Part shown: positions 31,145 through 38,281 of the stretch, one piece after another
How positions within the stretch are numbered: position 1 is the stretch's first letter
Layout: each line of letters begins with the position of its first letter
Assembly: GCF_006539165.1 (NCBI RefSeq)
Contig: NZ_BJMM01000002.1
Coordinates: 62,001 to 126,000 of the forward strand
Direction of reading: 5' to 3'
DNA length: 64,000 nucleotides
DNA from: Streptomyces cacaoi
GTDB taxonomy: Bacteria > Actinomycetota > Actinomycetes > Streptomycetales > Streptomycetaceae
The notes under the pieces: model-generated
What the model was told of the DNA's origin: nothing
The model's database searches: none
Seen by the model: the letters and a program-made list of their open reading frames with translations, nothing else
Position numbers and translations under genes: made by a program

Positions 31145-31999
31145 TCAGAACTCCTTGCGGATGTCACCGAGGACGGCCTCGGTGTGTGGTACTGGCGCGG
31201 CCTGCGCGCCCATGCGGTCCAGCACCTCCAGGTACGCGGCGGTCTCCGGACGCTGGTCCAGATACGCGGCACCCGTGAGGCTCTCCGTGTAGACGATGTC
31301 CGGAAGCTCCGGGATGTCGAAGCGGAAGAGCTGGAACGGCCCGAACATGCCGGGGTGCGGCCCGGAGCTGAACGGGATGATCTGCAACGTGATGTTGGGG
31401 CGCGCGGTCAGCTCCACGAGCCGGTCGATCTGGGCTCGCATCACCGCCGGTGACCCCACGTGACGACGCAGTACCTGCTCGTCGAGCACGGCCCACAGCA
31501 CGGGGGCCTCCGGGCCGTCGAGCAGCTGCTGACGGCCCATACGGAGCGCGACCCGGCGGTCGAGCTCCTCGTCGCTCGCGTTCGGGAAGCCGGTGCGCAG
31601 CAGGGCACGGGCGTAGTCCGGGGTCTGGAGCAGCCCGGGTACGCAGTGCGGTTCGTAGGCCCGGATCAGGCTGGCCTCGCCCTCCAGGCTCACGTACAGG
31701 CTGAACCAGGCAGGCAGTACATCGCGGAAGCTGTGCCACCAGCCGGGCCGGTTCGCCTCCTCCACGAAGGAGAGGAACGATTCGACCTCCTCGTCGGAGA
31801 GGCCGTAGACCCGCAGGAGCTTCTCCACGTACGGCGGCTTGAGGCCGACCTCCGCCTTCTCCATACGGCGCACGGTGGTCGTGTTGACACTCAGCGCGTG
31901 CGCTGCGTCATTGAACGAACACCCTGCGCGCTCGCGGAGGTCCCGCAGCCGCAGTCCCAGGACGATCTGCCCCACCGTCGCGGAACGGGTCTCGGCCAC
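31145..31999 (-). CDS. XRE-family regulator with DUF5753 (locus 1)
   Basis: A 284-residue DNA-binding protein. The N-terminal helix-turn-helix (about 10-65) reads LRLRDLRERAGCSFNDAAH and VNTTTVRRMEKAEVG. The rest is a DUF5753 domain, recognised by EPHCVPGLLQTPDYARALL, LWAVLDEQVLRR, LQIIPFSSGPHPG and DIVYTESLTGAAYLD. The class includes WhiJ-like developmental regulators. The start is GTG 31999 with GAGGAGG upstream. The divergent intergenic region has overlapping TCTGC/GCAGA repeats that could be its operator. Confidence 0.92.
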   Translation of the reverse strand: MAETRSATVGQIVLGLRLRDLRERAGCSFNDAAHALSVNTTTVRRMEKAEVGLKPPYVEKLLRVYGLSDEEVESFLSFVEEANRPGWWHSFRDVLPAWFSLYVSLEGEASLIRAYEPHCVPGLLQTPDYARALLRTGFPNASDEELDRRVALRMGRQQLLDGPEAPVLWAVLDEQVLRRHVGSPAVMRAQIDRLVELTARPNITLQIIPFSSGPHPGMFGPFQLFRFDIPELPDIVYTESLTGAAYLDQRPETAAYLEVLDRMGAQAAPVPHTEAVLGDIRKEF

Positions 32000-32090
32000 G
32001 CGTGCCTCCTCAACTGCCTTTGTCTGCGCATCGTTGACGGTTCAGCAGTGTGCCACGGCTCTTGTGCAGCAGCCATACTGCCCGTGCGAT

Positions 32091-32123
32091 TCTGCGAATT
32101 GCAGATCTCCTCTTGCCATCTGC
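32091..32123. promoter_or_regulatory. Candidate operator: TCTGC/GCAGA repeat cluster (locus 1)
   Basis: TCTGC-GAATT-GCAGA (32091-32105) is a perfect inverted repeat. Its right arm GCAGAT pairs again with ATCTGC at 32118-32123. The cluster overlaps the -35 box of the rightward promoter and includes AATTGCAGAT (32097-32106), which also occurs at 35521-35530 in the second XRE locus. Confidence 0.5.
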
Positions 32124-32141
32124 TTCTGAGCGACGCATAGT
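32113..32141 (+). promoter_or_regulatory. Sigma-70-type promoter TTGCCA-17-CATAGT
   Basis: The -35 TTGCCA (32113-32118) and -10 CATAGT (32136-32141) are separated by exactly 17 bp. A GTG lies six bases after the -10, so a transcript could start at or near that codon. Confidence 0.5.
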
Positions 32142-32147
32142 GAACAG

Positions 32148-32315
32148 GTGACCGAGCTCATGAGGTCGCGGCCCCGGAGTCGCACCGCATCGTTCGCGCT
32201 GCCGGAGGGCAGCCCCGGCGCCAGGCCGGCGGCCCTGCGGCCGTCCCGCCCGTGTCCCGGGCCGGGGCGTCATGCGGAGAGCACGCCGGAAGCCGTCCTC
32301 TCCCTCCGCAGGTAG
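32148..32315 (+). CDS. Possible small leaderless ORF upstream of GHKL ATPase gene
   Basis: A 55-codon ORF beginning VTELMRSRPRSRTASF and ending EAVLSLRR. It starts where transcription from the TTGCCA/CATAGT promoter is expected, implying leaderless translation. The product is Arg/Pro-rich with no recognisable domain. It ends 18 nt before the ATPase gene and may simply be untranslated leader; I treat it as doubtful. Confidence 0.22.
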   Translation: MTELMRSRPRSRTASFALPEGSPGARPAALRPSRPCPGPGRHAESTPEAVLSLRR

Positions 32316-32333
32316 ACGGAAGGCGTACCGCCC

Positions 32334-32795
32334 GTGGCCCCCTCGTACTCTCCCGCGCCGCTCGCCCTGCCGCAGCCCGCCGGTTCCGGCGCCTCCGCCG
32401 GCCCCGTCCGCCGCGAAGGTTTCGAGCTGCCCGCGCACACCTCCTCCGTCTCCCGGGCGAGGTCCCGGCTCAGCGGCCAGCTGCGCCGCTGGGGATTCCC
32501 GGAGGAGCTGGGGCACACGGCCCTGCTGGTGATCTCCGAGTTCGTGACCAACGCCGTCCTGCACACCGACAGCGGCCGCATAGGGTGCAACATCCAGCTC
32601 GACGGGCAGCGGCTGCGTATCGAGGTCACCGACGAGGGCACCGAACGCTGTGTGCCCCGGGCCCGCTCCGCCGCCCCCGAGGAGGTCGGCGGCCGGGGGC
32701 TCCAGCTCGTCGGTGCGCTCACCGAACGCTGGGGCGTCTCCGCCGGCGACACCCCCTGCGGCCGCAAGGTGTGGGCCGAACTCGGCACCTGCTGA
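32334..32795 (+). CDS. ATP-binding protein, RsbW-like GHKL ATPase
   Basis: A 153-residue single-domain HATPase_c protein of the kind abundant in Streptomyces and related to anti-sigma factors SpoIIAB/RsbW. The N box is LVISEFVTNAVLHT, the first glycine motif appears as VTDEGTE, and the second as GGRGLQLV. There is no dimerisation or transmembrane domain. Such proteins often sit beside XRE/DUF397 pairs and may phosphorylate an anti-anti-sigma partner, none of which is nearby. The start GTG 32334 follows GGAAGG at a rather long distance, so it is tentative. Confidence 0.82.
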   Translation: MAPSYSPAPLALPQPAGSGASAGPVRREGFELPAHTSSVSRARSRLSGQLRRWGFPEELGHTALLVISEFVTNAVLHTDSGRIGCNIQLDGQRLRIEVTDEGTERCVPRARSAAPEEVGGRGLQLVGALTERWGVSAGDTPCGRKVWAELGTC

Positions 32796-32867
32796 CGCGG
32801 CTGCCGCCCGTCCGCCTGTCACGGCGCTCCCCTTCCGGGTGATGCACCGCTCGCGTCCCGTCCGCCC

Positions 32868-32960
32868 TTTTCGGCGTCTTTCAGCGTCTTCTGCGTTGTT
32901 CGCGTCTTCAGCGTTTCGGCGTCTTCGGTGTTCCGGTGTTTCCGGTGTTTCCGGCGTTCG
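32868..32960 (+). repeat. T-rich low-complexity CGTCTT/GTTTC tract
   Basis: A degenerate run of GCGTCTT, GCGTTTC and GGTGTTTCC units fills part of the 370-bp gap between the ATPase and methyltransferase copy 4. It is strongly strand-biased for T over A. No gene or stable hairpin is apparent in the gap. Confidence 0.5.
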
Positions 32961-33165
32961 CCCTCGGATTCCTCCGTGCCCCGCCGCCGTCGGCGGGGAT
33001 TCCTCGTCGGTCGACGGCCTCCTTCGGTCGGCTCCGGGCTTCTCCAGGCGTCATTTCCCCGTAGGGAAAAGGGACTTGGCGTGGTGCGGGTGGCAGGCCC
33101 GTGCCATCCTCTCCCGGGAACGATGTGCGCACGCACGGGCGTGCGGGGGAGACGTGAGGCGGGAA

Positions 33166-33999
33166 ATGCGGGACAACTGGGCCGACGAGGGCACTTCCAC
33201 CACCGATGCCTTCGGAGTGGATGTGACCACCCCGAGCGTCGCGCGGATGTACGACCACTACCTCGGCGGCAAGGACAACTACGCCGTGGACCGTGAGGCC
33301 GTCGCCGAGCTGGACAAGACGGTGCCCAGCACCAAACCGCTCGCCCTCAACAACCGGCGTTTCCTGCGGCGCGTGGTGCGAGTGCTGGCCACCGACTACG
33401 GCATCCGCCAGTTCCTCGACCACGGTTCCGGGCTGCCCACGCAGGACAACGTGCACGAGGTCGCCCAGCGCGTCGACCCGGCCTCCCGCGTCGTCTACGT
33501 CGACAACGACCCCATCGTCCTGGCGCACGGCCGCGCGCTCCTGGAGGAGAACGACCGGACGAGCGTCATCCAGGCCGATATGCGGGACACGGAGGAGATC
33601 TTCGCGCACCCGGACGTGCGGCGTCTGATCCGGCTCGACGAGCCGGTCGCCGCGCTCTTCGTCTCGGTGATGCACTGCATCCCCGACTCCTCGGACCCGG
33701 CCGCGCTGGTGCGCCGGGTGATGGACCGGCTGCCCAGCGGCAGCCTCATCGTGATCAACCAGTTGGTGAGCCACGACCGGTCCGTGCGCGACTTCGTCAC
33801 CTCGTTCATGGACGAGAACACGCACGGCAACTGGGGCCGGGTCCGCGAACCGCACGAGGTCGAGCGGTACTTCGAGGGGCTGGAGGTGCTCGACCCGGGC
33901 CTCGGGGAGATCAACGACTGGCGGCCCGACTCCGAGCTGGGCCCGCGGCAACTCACCGACGAGTGGTTCGAGTTCGGCGGCGTCGCCCGCAAGCCCTGA
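33166..33999 (+). CDS. DUF574 SAM-dependent methyltransferase (copy 4)
   Basis: A 277-residue PF04672 methyltransferase on the opposite strand from copies 2 and 3. It shows SVARMYDHYLGGKDNYAVDR, RVVYVDNDPIV, and the GVARKP ending. The SAM loop is FLDHGSGLPTQDN, a His replacing the usual Ile. The central part has VMHCIPDSSDP where copies 2 and 3 have LLHFVPEDW. ATG 33166 has GAGG seven bases upstream. It is convergent with the second XRE regulator, with a strong hairpin between. Its substrate is unknown. Confidence 0.9.
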   Translation: MRDNWADEGTSTTDAFGVDVTTPSVARMYDHYLGGKDNYAVDREAVAELDKTVPSTKPLALNNRRFLRRVVRVLATDYGIRQFLDHGSGLPTQDNVHEVAQRVDPASRVVYVDNDPIVLAHGRALLEENDRTSVIQADMRDTEEIFAHPDVRRLIRLDEPVAALFVSVMHCIPDSSDPAALVRRVMDRLPSGSLIVINQLVSHDRSVRDFVTSFMDENTHGNWGRVREPHEVERYFEGLEVLDPGLGEINDWRPDSELGPRQLTDEWFEFGGVARKP

Positions 34000-34049
34000 C
34001 TCCGGAAACGGGGGCCCGGCCCCGGAAGCGCGGGCCTGCTCCTGCGATG

Positions 34050-34077
34050 CGGGCCGACCCCCCAGGGGCGCGGCCCG
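34050..34077. terminator. Bidirectional hairpin between convergent genes
   Basis: CGGGCCG and CGGCCCG form the outer stem and CCCC/GGGG an inner stem. It lies between the stops of methyltransferase copy 4 and the second XRE gene, as expected for a shared terminator. There is no T-run. Confidence 0.55.
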
Positions 34078-34080
34078 CGG

Positions 34081-35001
34081 TCACATCTCGTTCAGCAGGT
34101 TCTCCAGGAAGAGGCCGGTTCTGCCCGGTGGTTCGGCCATCGCGCACAGCCGGTCCATCACCACCATGTAGCCCTCCACCTCCTCGCGCTTCTCCAGGTA
34201 GAGCGAGGAGGAGAGCTGTTCGAGATACACGATGTCCGGCAGGTCCGGCTCCGAGAAGCGCAGTATCGTCACCGGGCCGCCCGCTGCCGCCAGACCGCCG
34301 ATGCTGAATGGCGCGATCTGGAGGGTGACGTTGCTCTGCCGGTTGACGGCGATCAGATGCTCGATCTGCTCCCGCATCACCGCGTGCCCGCCCAGCGGAC
34401 GGCGCAGCGCCGCCTCGTCCAGCACGGCCCACAGCCGCGGCCCGTGCTGGACGTGCAGGATGTCCTGCCGCCGCATCCGCAGATCGATACGGCGCTCGGC
34501 CTGCTGCTCGCTGTCCCGCGGGTGGCCGAGCCGGATGACCTCGCGTGCGTAGTTCTTCGTCTGGAGCAGACCCGGGATGAACTGCACCTCGTACGTACGG
34601 ATGACGGAGGCCGCCTCCTCCATCCCGATGAGGCGGTCGAACCACGGCGACATGACATCGCTGTACTTCTGCCACCAGCCGGGGTTGCCGGCCTGGCGCG
34701 CGAGCTGGAGGTACTCCTCCCGCTCCTGCGGGTCCCACACCTCGTACAGCGTCAGCAGATCGGCGATGTCGCGTTCCTTGCAGCCCACCCGGCCGAGCTC
34801 CAGTCGGCTGATCTTGGCGTGCGAGCCGCGGATCGCCTCGCCCGCCTCCTCGCGGGTGATTCCGTGTGCTTCCCGGAGGCGGCGCAGCTGGGTTCCCAGC
34901 ACGATGCGCAGGATGGTCGGCCCACCTCTGGGGTGGTCCGGTACCCGCCCGAACGGCCCTCCCCGCTCCGGCTGAGCCGGCACCGCTTGCCTCGCTGACA
35001 T
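34081..35001 (-). CDS. XRE-family regulator with DUF5753 (locus 2)
   Basis: A 306-residue regulator. Its helix-turn-helix includes QLRRLREAHGITREEAGEAI and SHAKISRLELGRVG. DUF5753 follows with FIPGLLQTKNYAREVI, LWAVLDEAALRR, LQIAPFSIGG and DIVYLEQLSSSLYLE. ATG 35001 is chosen because CAGGAG is correctly spaced; the frame is open upstream, but that part would run into direct repeats and looks non-coding. Its DUF397 partner lies upstream, not downstream as in locus 1, with a perfect hairpin between, so the two may be separately transcribed. Confidence 0.9.
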   Translation of the reverse strand: MSARQAVPAQPERGGPFGRVPDHPRGGPTILRIVLGTQLRRLREAHGITREEAGEAIRGSHAKISRLELGRVGCKERDIADLLTLYEVWDPQEREEYLQLARQAGNPGWWQKYSDVMSPWFDRLIGMEEAASVIRTYEVQFIPGLLQTKNYAREVIRLGHPRDSEQQAERRIDLRMRRQDILHVQHGPRLWAVLDEAALRRPLGGHAVMREQIEHLIAVNRQSNVTLQIAPFSIGGLAAAGGPVTILRFSEPDLPDIVYLEQLSSSLYLEKREEVEGYMVVMDRLCAMAEPPGRTGLFLENLLNEM

Positions 35002-35059
35002 CAAGGCTCCTGCCTTGTCTCCCTGAGTGACGTTCCGAACGCTCAGTGTCCCACTCGTG

Positions 35060-35086
35060 CAACCGGTCGTACAGCCGGTTGTATAC
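35060..35086. promoter_or_regulatory. Direct/inverted repeats upstream of XRE gene (locus 2)
   Basis: CCGGTCGTACA and CCGGTTGTATA are direct repeats, and CAACCGG (35060-35066) with CCGGTTG (35075-35081) form an inverted repeat. They lie 60-85 bp before the XRE start and could be an autoregulatory operator. Confidence 0.4.
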
Positions 35087-35110
35087 CGCCGACCTGTGCC
35101 ATGCATATGC

Positions 35111-35145
35111 GCCGCCGCCACATGCCCGAGGCATGTGGCGGCGGC
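35111..35145 (-). terminator. Perfect 16-bp-stem hairpin after DUF397 gene
   Basis: The arm GCCGCCGCCACATGCC is followed by CGA and its exact complement. It lies 49 bp past the DUF397 stop, ahead of the XRE gene. It may terminate or attenuate read-through, or protect the 3' end of the DUF397 transcript. Confidence 0.7.
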
Positions 35146-35193
35146 AGAGGGGGAATCGACGGGCGCCCCCCTGTGCCGGGGCGCCCGCGGTCC

Positions 35194-35436
35194 TCAGTCC
35201 TGGAGGTCCAGGAGGTCGTCGAAGTCGCCGTCCTTGGCGCCCTGGACGAACGCCGCGATCTCCGCCGGCGTGTAGACGAGCGCCGGGCCCGACGGGAAAC
35301 GGGAGTTGCGGACGGCGACGCCCTTGCCGGGCAGGGTCGCCACCTCGACGCAGTTGCCGTTGGGGTTGCTGCGACGGCTCTTGCGCCAGACCGCGCCCTC
35401 GATACGGGTGGCCTCGATGCCGTTCTCGATCTGCAT
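35194..35436 (-). CDS. DUF397 small protein (locus 2)
   Basis: An 80-residue DUF397 protein with the typical core WRKSRRSNPNGNCVEVATL, VAVRNSRFPSGPALVYTPAE, FVQGAKDGDFDDLL and an acidic end. It is a closer match to the family consensus than the locus 1 protein. The start ATG 35436 is preceded by GGGAGAGG. It is expected to partner the XRE/DUF5753 protein encoded just downstream. Confidence 0.92.
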   Translation of the reverse strand: MQIENGIEATRIEGAVWRKSRRSNPNGNCVEVATLPGKGVAVRNSRFPSGPALVYTPAEIAAFVQGAKDGDFDDLLDLQD

Positions 35437-35510
35437 GTACCTCTCCCTTGGGTCTTCAGTGTCCCCCGTGAGCGGTTGCGACACAGGGAGCGTCTCACAA
35501 CTCGGCGTCC

Positions 35511-35545
35511 TTGCAGATGTAATTGCAGATGTACTTGCGGAAGTA
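35511..35545. repeat. Three 12-bp iterons TTGCAGATGTA (locus 2 control region)
   Basis: TTGCAGATGTA occurs at 35511 and 35523, and the variant TTGCGGAAGTA at 35535, in strict 12-bp spacing. They sit between the leftward DUF397 gene and a rightward small-ORF pair. The second copy contains AATTGCAGAT, shared with locus 1. Confidence 0.75.
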
Positions 35546-35582
35546 AGTACGCGGCCGGGAGAATGGCGTCTGTAGTCCAGCC

Positions 35583-35648
35583 GTGACGCAACTCGACGTT
35601 GGCACCGCGGAGTTCGAGCGCTTCAGTCCCCAACAGGAGCCCCAGTGA
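35583..35648 (+). CDS. Possible 21-residue leader peptide
   Basis: A 22-codon ORF starting VTQLDVGTAEF whose stop overlaps the GTG of the following 53-residue gene by 4 nt. A -10-like TGTAGT ends six bases before its GTG, as at locus 1, so it could be leaderless. The coupling is the main argument for translation; no family is recognised. Confidence 0.3.
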   Translation: MTQLDVGTAEFERFSPQQEPQ

Positions 35649-35806
35649 CCGCACAAGGCACCGAACACCTCGCGCAAGTGGAACTGGACGACGACCTCGG
35701 CTGCGACCATCCGCTCACGCGGTTGTGCCTCCTGCTGGAGATCGCCGAACAGCCCGAGTGGCTGCGGGACCTCGTTCCCCAGGCCGCCGCCCGCCGGACC
35801 GCCTAG
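35645..35806 (+). CDS. Small hypothetical protein, 53 residues
   Basis: A small protein beginning VTAQGTEHLAQVELDDDLG and continuing with an amphipathic helix (HPLTRLCLLLEIAEQPEWL). The GTG at 35645 has AGGAG at five-base spacing, a good site. I do not recognise the family. It is divergent from the DUF397 gene across the 12-bp iterons, so it is a likely target of the locus 2 regulator. High GC at third positions supports coding. Confidence 0.55.
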   Translation: MTAQGTEHLAQVELDDDLGCDHPLTRLCLLLEIAEQPEWLRDLVPQAAARRTA

Positions 35807-35909
35807 CCGTCGGCCGGGGGCGGCCCGCGAGGCCCGGCGCACCTTCCCTCGCGACACCGCAACACCTCCCTCCGCGCGAGGCTCCAACGGCCTCCTTCCC
35901 GGCGGGACT

Positions 35910-38198
35910 TCAGCGGGCCCGCACGCATCCGCTCCGTCCGGCGAACGCCCCCGCGAGGGCCCTCGGCAGCCGGTGCGCATGGACGATCTCCAGCCGGGAG
36001 ACGGCGCGGGTCAGCGCGACATAGAGCAGCCGGAGGCCGTGCTCCCCGGCGGCCGTCAGCTCCGCGGGTTCGGCCAGGACGACGTGGTCGAACTCCAGGC
36101 CCTTGGCGAGACCGGCCGGCACCACGGTCACCCGTGCCCCGCCGTCGTCCTCGCCGGGCGCCGCCGTGGCCAGGCCCGCCGTCCGGAGCGCGGCCGTCAG
36201 CTCGGGCACCCGCGCGTCGGCCGCGATGACCGCGAGCGAACCCTCCAGACGCAGCGCGGCGGCGGCCGCTTCCACGACCGCCCTGGGCACCGCACCGGCG
36301 TCGGGCGCCCGGCGGGTGCGCAGGGCGCCGTCCGTGCGCAGGGACCGGGCCGGCGGTACGTCGATGTCCAGCTCCCGGAGCAGCCGGTTGGCCGGCTCGA
36401 TCAGCGCGGCGGGCACCCGGAACCCGGTGGTCAGCGGCACCACCCGGGCGTCCGCCGCGCCGAGGTGGGCCAGTTGCGCGGGCCAGGAGCGGGCCGCCCA
36501 GGGGGTGGTGCCCTGCGCCAGATCGCCCAGGACGGTCAGCGAGCCGAAGCGGCTGCGGCGGGCCAGCACCCGGCACTCCATGGGGGAGAGGTCCTGCGCC
36601 TCGTCGACCACGACGTGGGCGTAGCTCTCCTCGGGGTGTGCCAGCAGTCCGGCGGCCTCGTCCAGGAGCAGCAGGTCCGCCTCCGACCAGCGGGCGGTGC
36701 GTGCGGTGCGGGCCCGGCGCGGCTCCCAGGCCAGCGCCGTCACCTCGTCGGGGCCGAGGAGCCCCTCGCCCGCGCGCGCCAACTCCTCGGCGTCGCCCAG
36801 CAGTCCGGCGACGACCTCGGTGGCGCGTACGCGCGGCCACACCTCGTCGAGGAAGGCGGTGACGGCACGCGCCCGGCCGATGCGGCGCTCCCAGGCGGCG
36901 CCGGGCGGCCCGGCCCGGCGTTCGGCCCGGGCCCGCAACAGCGCCACGACGCGGGCCCGTACCCGCTCCCTGCCCACCTCGTAGGGCGGCTGCTGGGCGA
37001 GCGTCTCCTCGACGACCGTGCGCAGTTCGTCCGCGGGCAGCCGCCAGCGGTACGAGCCGTCCGGCACCGTGAGCGGCTCCGCCGGCGGCCGTACCCGGGA
37101 GTGGAGCGCGCGGTGCAGGACGGTGGCCATCCGCGCCGAGTGCTTCAGCGCCGTGGTGCGCGGCGGGTCCTCGGCGCGGACCACGTGCGCGGGCAGGAGA
37201 TCGGCGACCCGGCACTGGCGCACCCCCACCTCGCCGAGGGACGGCAGCACCTCGGAGATGTAGCGCAGGAAAGCCCTGTTGGGGCCGACCACGAGCAGCC
37301 CGCCCCGCTCGATCCGGCGGGGATGGGTGTACAGCAGATAGGCGGCGCGGTGCAGGCCGACCGCCGTCTTGCCGGTGCCGGGCGCCCCTTGGACGCACAC
37401 CGAACCGGACGGCCCGGCACGCACGATGTCGTCCTGCTCGGGCTGGATGGTGGCGACGATGTCCCGCATCGGGCCGACCCGGGGGCGTTCGATCTCGTGG
37501 GCGACGATACGGCTGCGGTACGCGCCGTCCGCACCGGCGTCCTCGGTGCCGGGCGCGCCGAGCGGCTCGTCCTCCAGTCCGGTCAGCTCCTCGGGCGCGC
37601 CGCTGCTGCCGGGCGCCCAGCCGAAGCGGCGGCGGACGGCCACGCCCTGCGGTTCGCGGGCCGTGGCCTGGTAGAAGGCGCGGGAGACGGGGGCGCGCCA
37701 GTCGAGGACGAGCGGCGGCGCCGACGGGTGTTCGGAGATCCGGCGCCGGCCGATGTGGTAGCGCTGGCCCGCGTGTTCGCCGGCCTCCGCGCCGGTCTTC
37801 TCGCCGGCCGGTGCGAAGTCGAGTCTGCCGAAGAAGGGCGGTCCGGCCGGCTCCTCGCGCAACTCCTTGGCCTGGCTGCGCAGATACCGGCCGAGTGCCT
37901 CGGCTCCGGCGCCGTCCCCGGCGACGCCCTCCTGTGCGTCGTCGCCCGTGTGTGCGCCGCGCAGGATCCCGGCGCCTTCCCGGACGCGGTGCTGTGCGGC
38001 GTCGACGGAGCGCTCCAGCGCGGCGCGGCATGCCGCGATGTGGGCGCGCTCGGCGTCCAGTTCGGCTCGCAGGGCCTCCTCGTGCGCGGTGTCGTGCGGT
38101 GCTGCGCCGTCCCCGGGCGGGCCGGTGCGCCGTGCCGCGCGGGGGCCCGGCGCGTGGGCGGTTCCGGGGGCGCCGGACGGTGTGCGGGCTCCGGTCAT
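35910..38198 (-). CDS. helD: HelD-like superfamily 1 helicase/RNA polymerase-recycling factor
   Basis: A 762-residue UvrD/Rep-type ATPase with the HelD layout: an N-terminal coiled-coil arm (about 40-130) with LDWRAPVSRAFYQA, motif I GAPGTGKTAVGLHR, motif II HVVVDEAQDLSP, motif III LTVLGDLAQGTTPW, motif IV GFRVP, and motif VI LLYVALTRAVSRLE. HelD proteins pull stalled RNA polymerase off DNA; some Streptomyces versions (HelR) confer rifamycin tolerance. I see no rifamycin-associated element upstream, so I use the general name. ATG 38198 is preceded by GAGGAGGA. The TetR gene is 83 bp upstream on the same strand. Confidence 0.87.
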   Translation of the reverse strand: MTGARTPSGAPGTAHAPGPRAARRTGPPGDGAAPHDTAHEEALRAELDAERAHIAACRAALERSVDAAQHRVREGAGILRGAHTGDDAQEGVAGDGAGAEALGRYLRSQAKELREEPAGPPFFGRLDFAPAGEKTGAEAGEHAGQRYHIGRRRISEHPSAPPLVLDWRAPVSRAFYQATAREPQGVAVRRRFGWAPGSSGAPEELTGLEDEPLGAPGTEDAGADGAYRSRIVAHEIERPRVGPMRDIVATIQPEQDDIVRAGPSGSVCVQGAPGTGKTAVGLHRAAYLLYTHPRRIERGGLLVVGPNRAFLRYISEVLPSLGEVGVRQCRVADLLPAHVVRAEDPPRTTALKHSARMATVLHRALHSRVRPPAEPLTVPDGSYRWRLPADELRTVVEETLAQQPPYEVGRERVRARVVALLRARAERRAGPPGAAWERRIGRARAVTAFLDEVWPRVRATEVVAGLLGDAEELARAGEGLLGPDEVTALAWEPRRARTARTARWSEADLLLLDEAAGLLAHPEESYAHVVVDEAQDLSPMECRVLARRSRFGSLTVLGDLAQGTTPWAARSWPAQLAHLGAADARVVPLTTGFRVPAALIEPANRLLRELDIDVPPARSLRTDGALRTRRAPDAGAVPRAVVEAAAAALRLEGSLAVIAADARVPELTAALRTAGLATAAPGEDDGGARVTVVPAGLAKGLEFDHVVLAEPAELTAAGEHGLRLLYVALTRAVSRLEIVHAHRLPRALAGAFAGRSGCVRAR

Positions 38199-38281
38199 GG
38201 ACGGTTCTCCTCCTCGGACGGGGCAGGCGGGACGGCGGGACGACGGGGCTGCGGGGCGGTGAGGCGCCGGGGCGCGGTCGG

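Noticed and set aside
38199..38281. Rifamycin-associated element upstream of the HelD-like gene
   Set aside because: No GGGGCTTGC-type inverted repeat is present, and the gene appears to follow a TetR gene.
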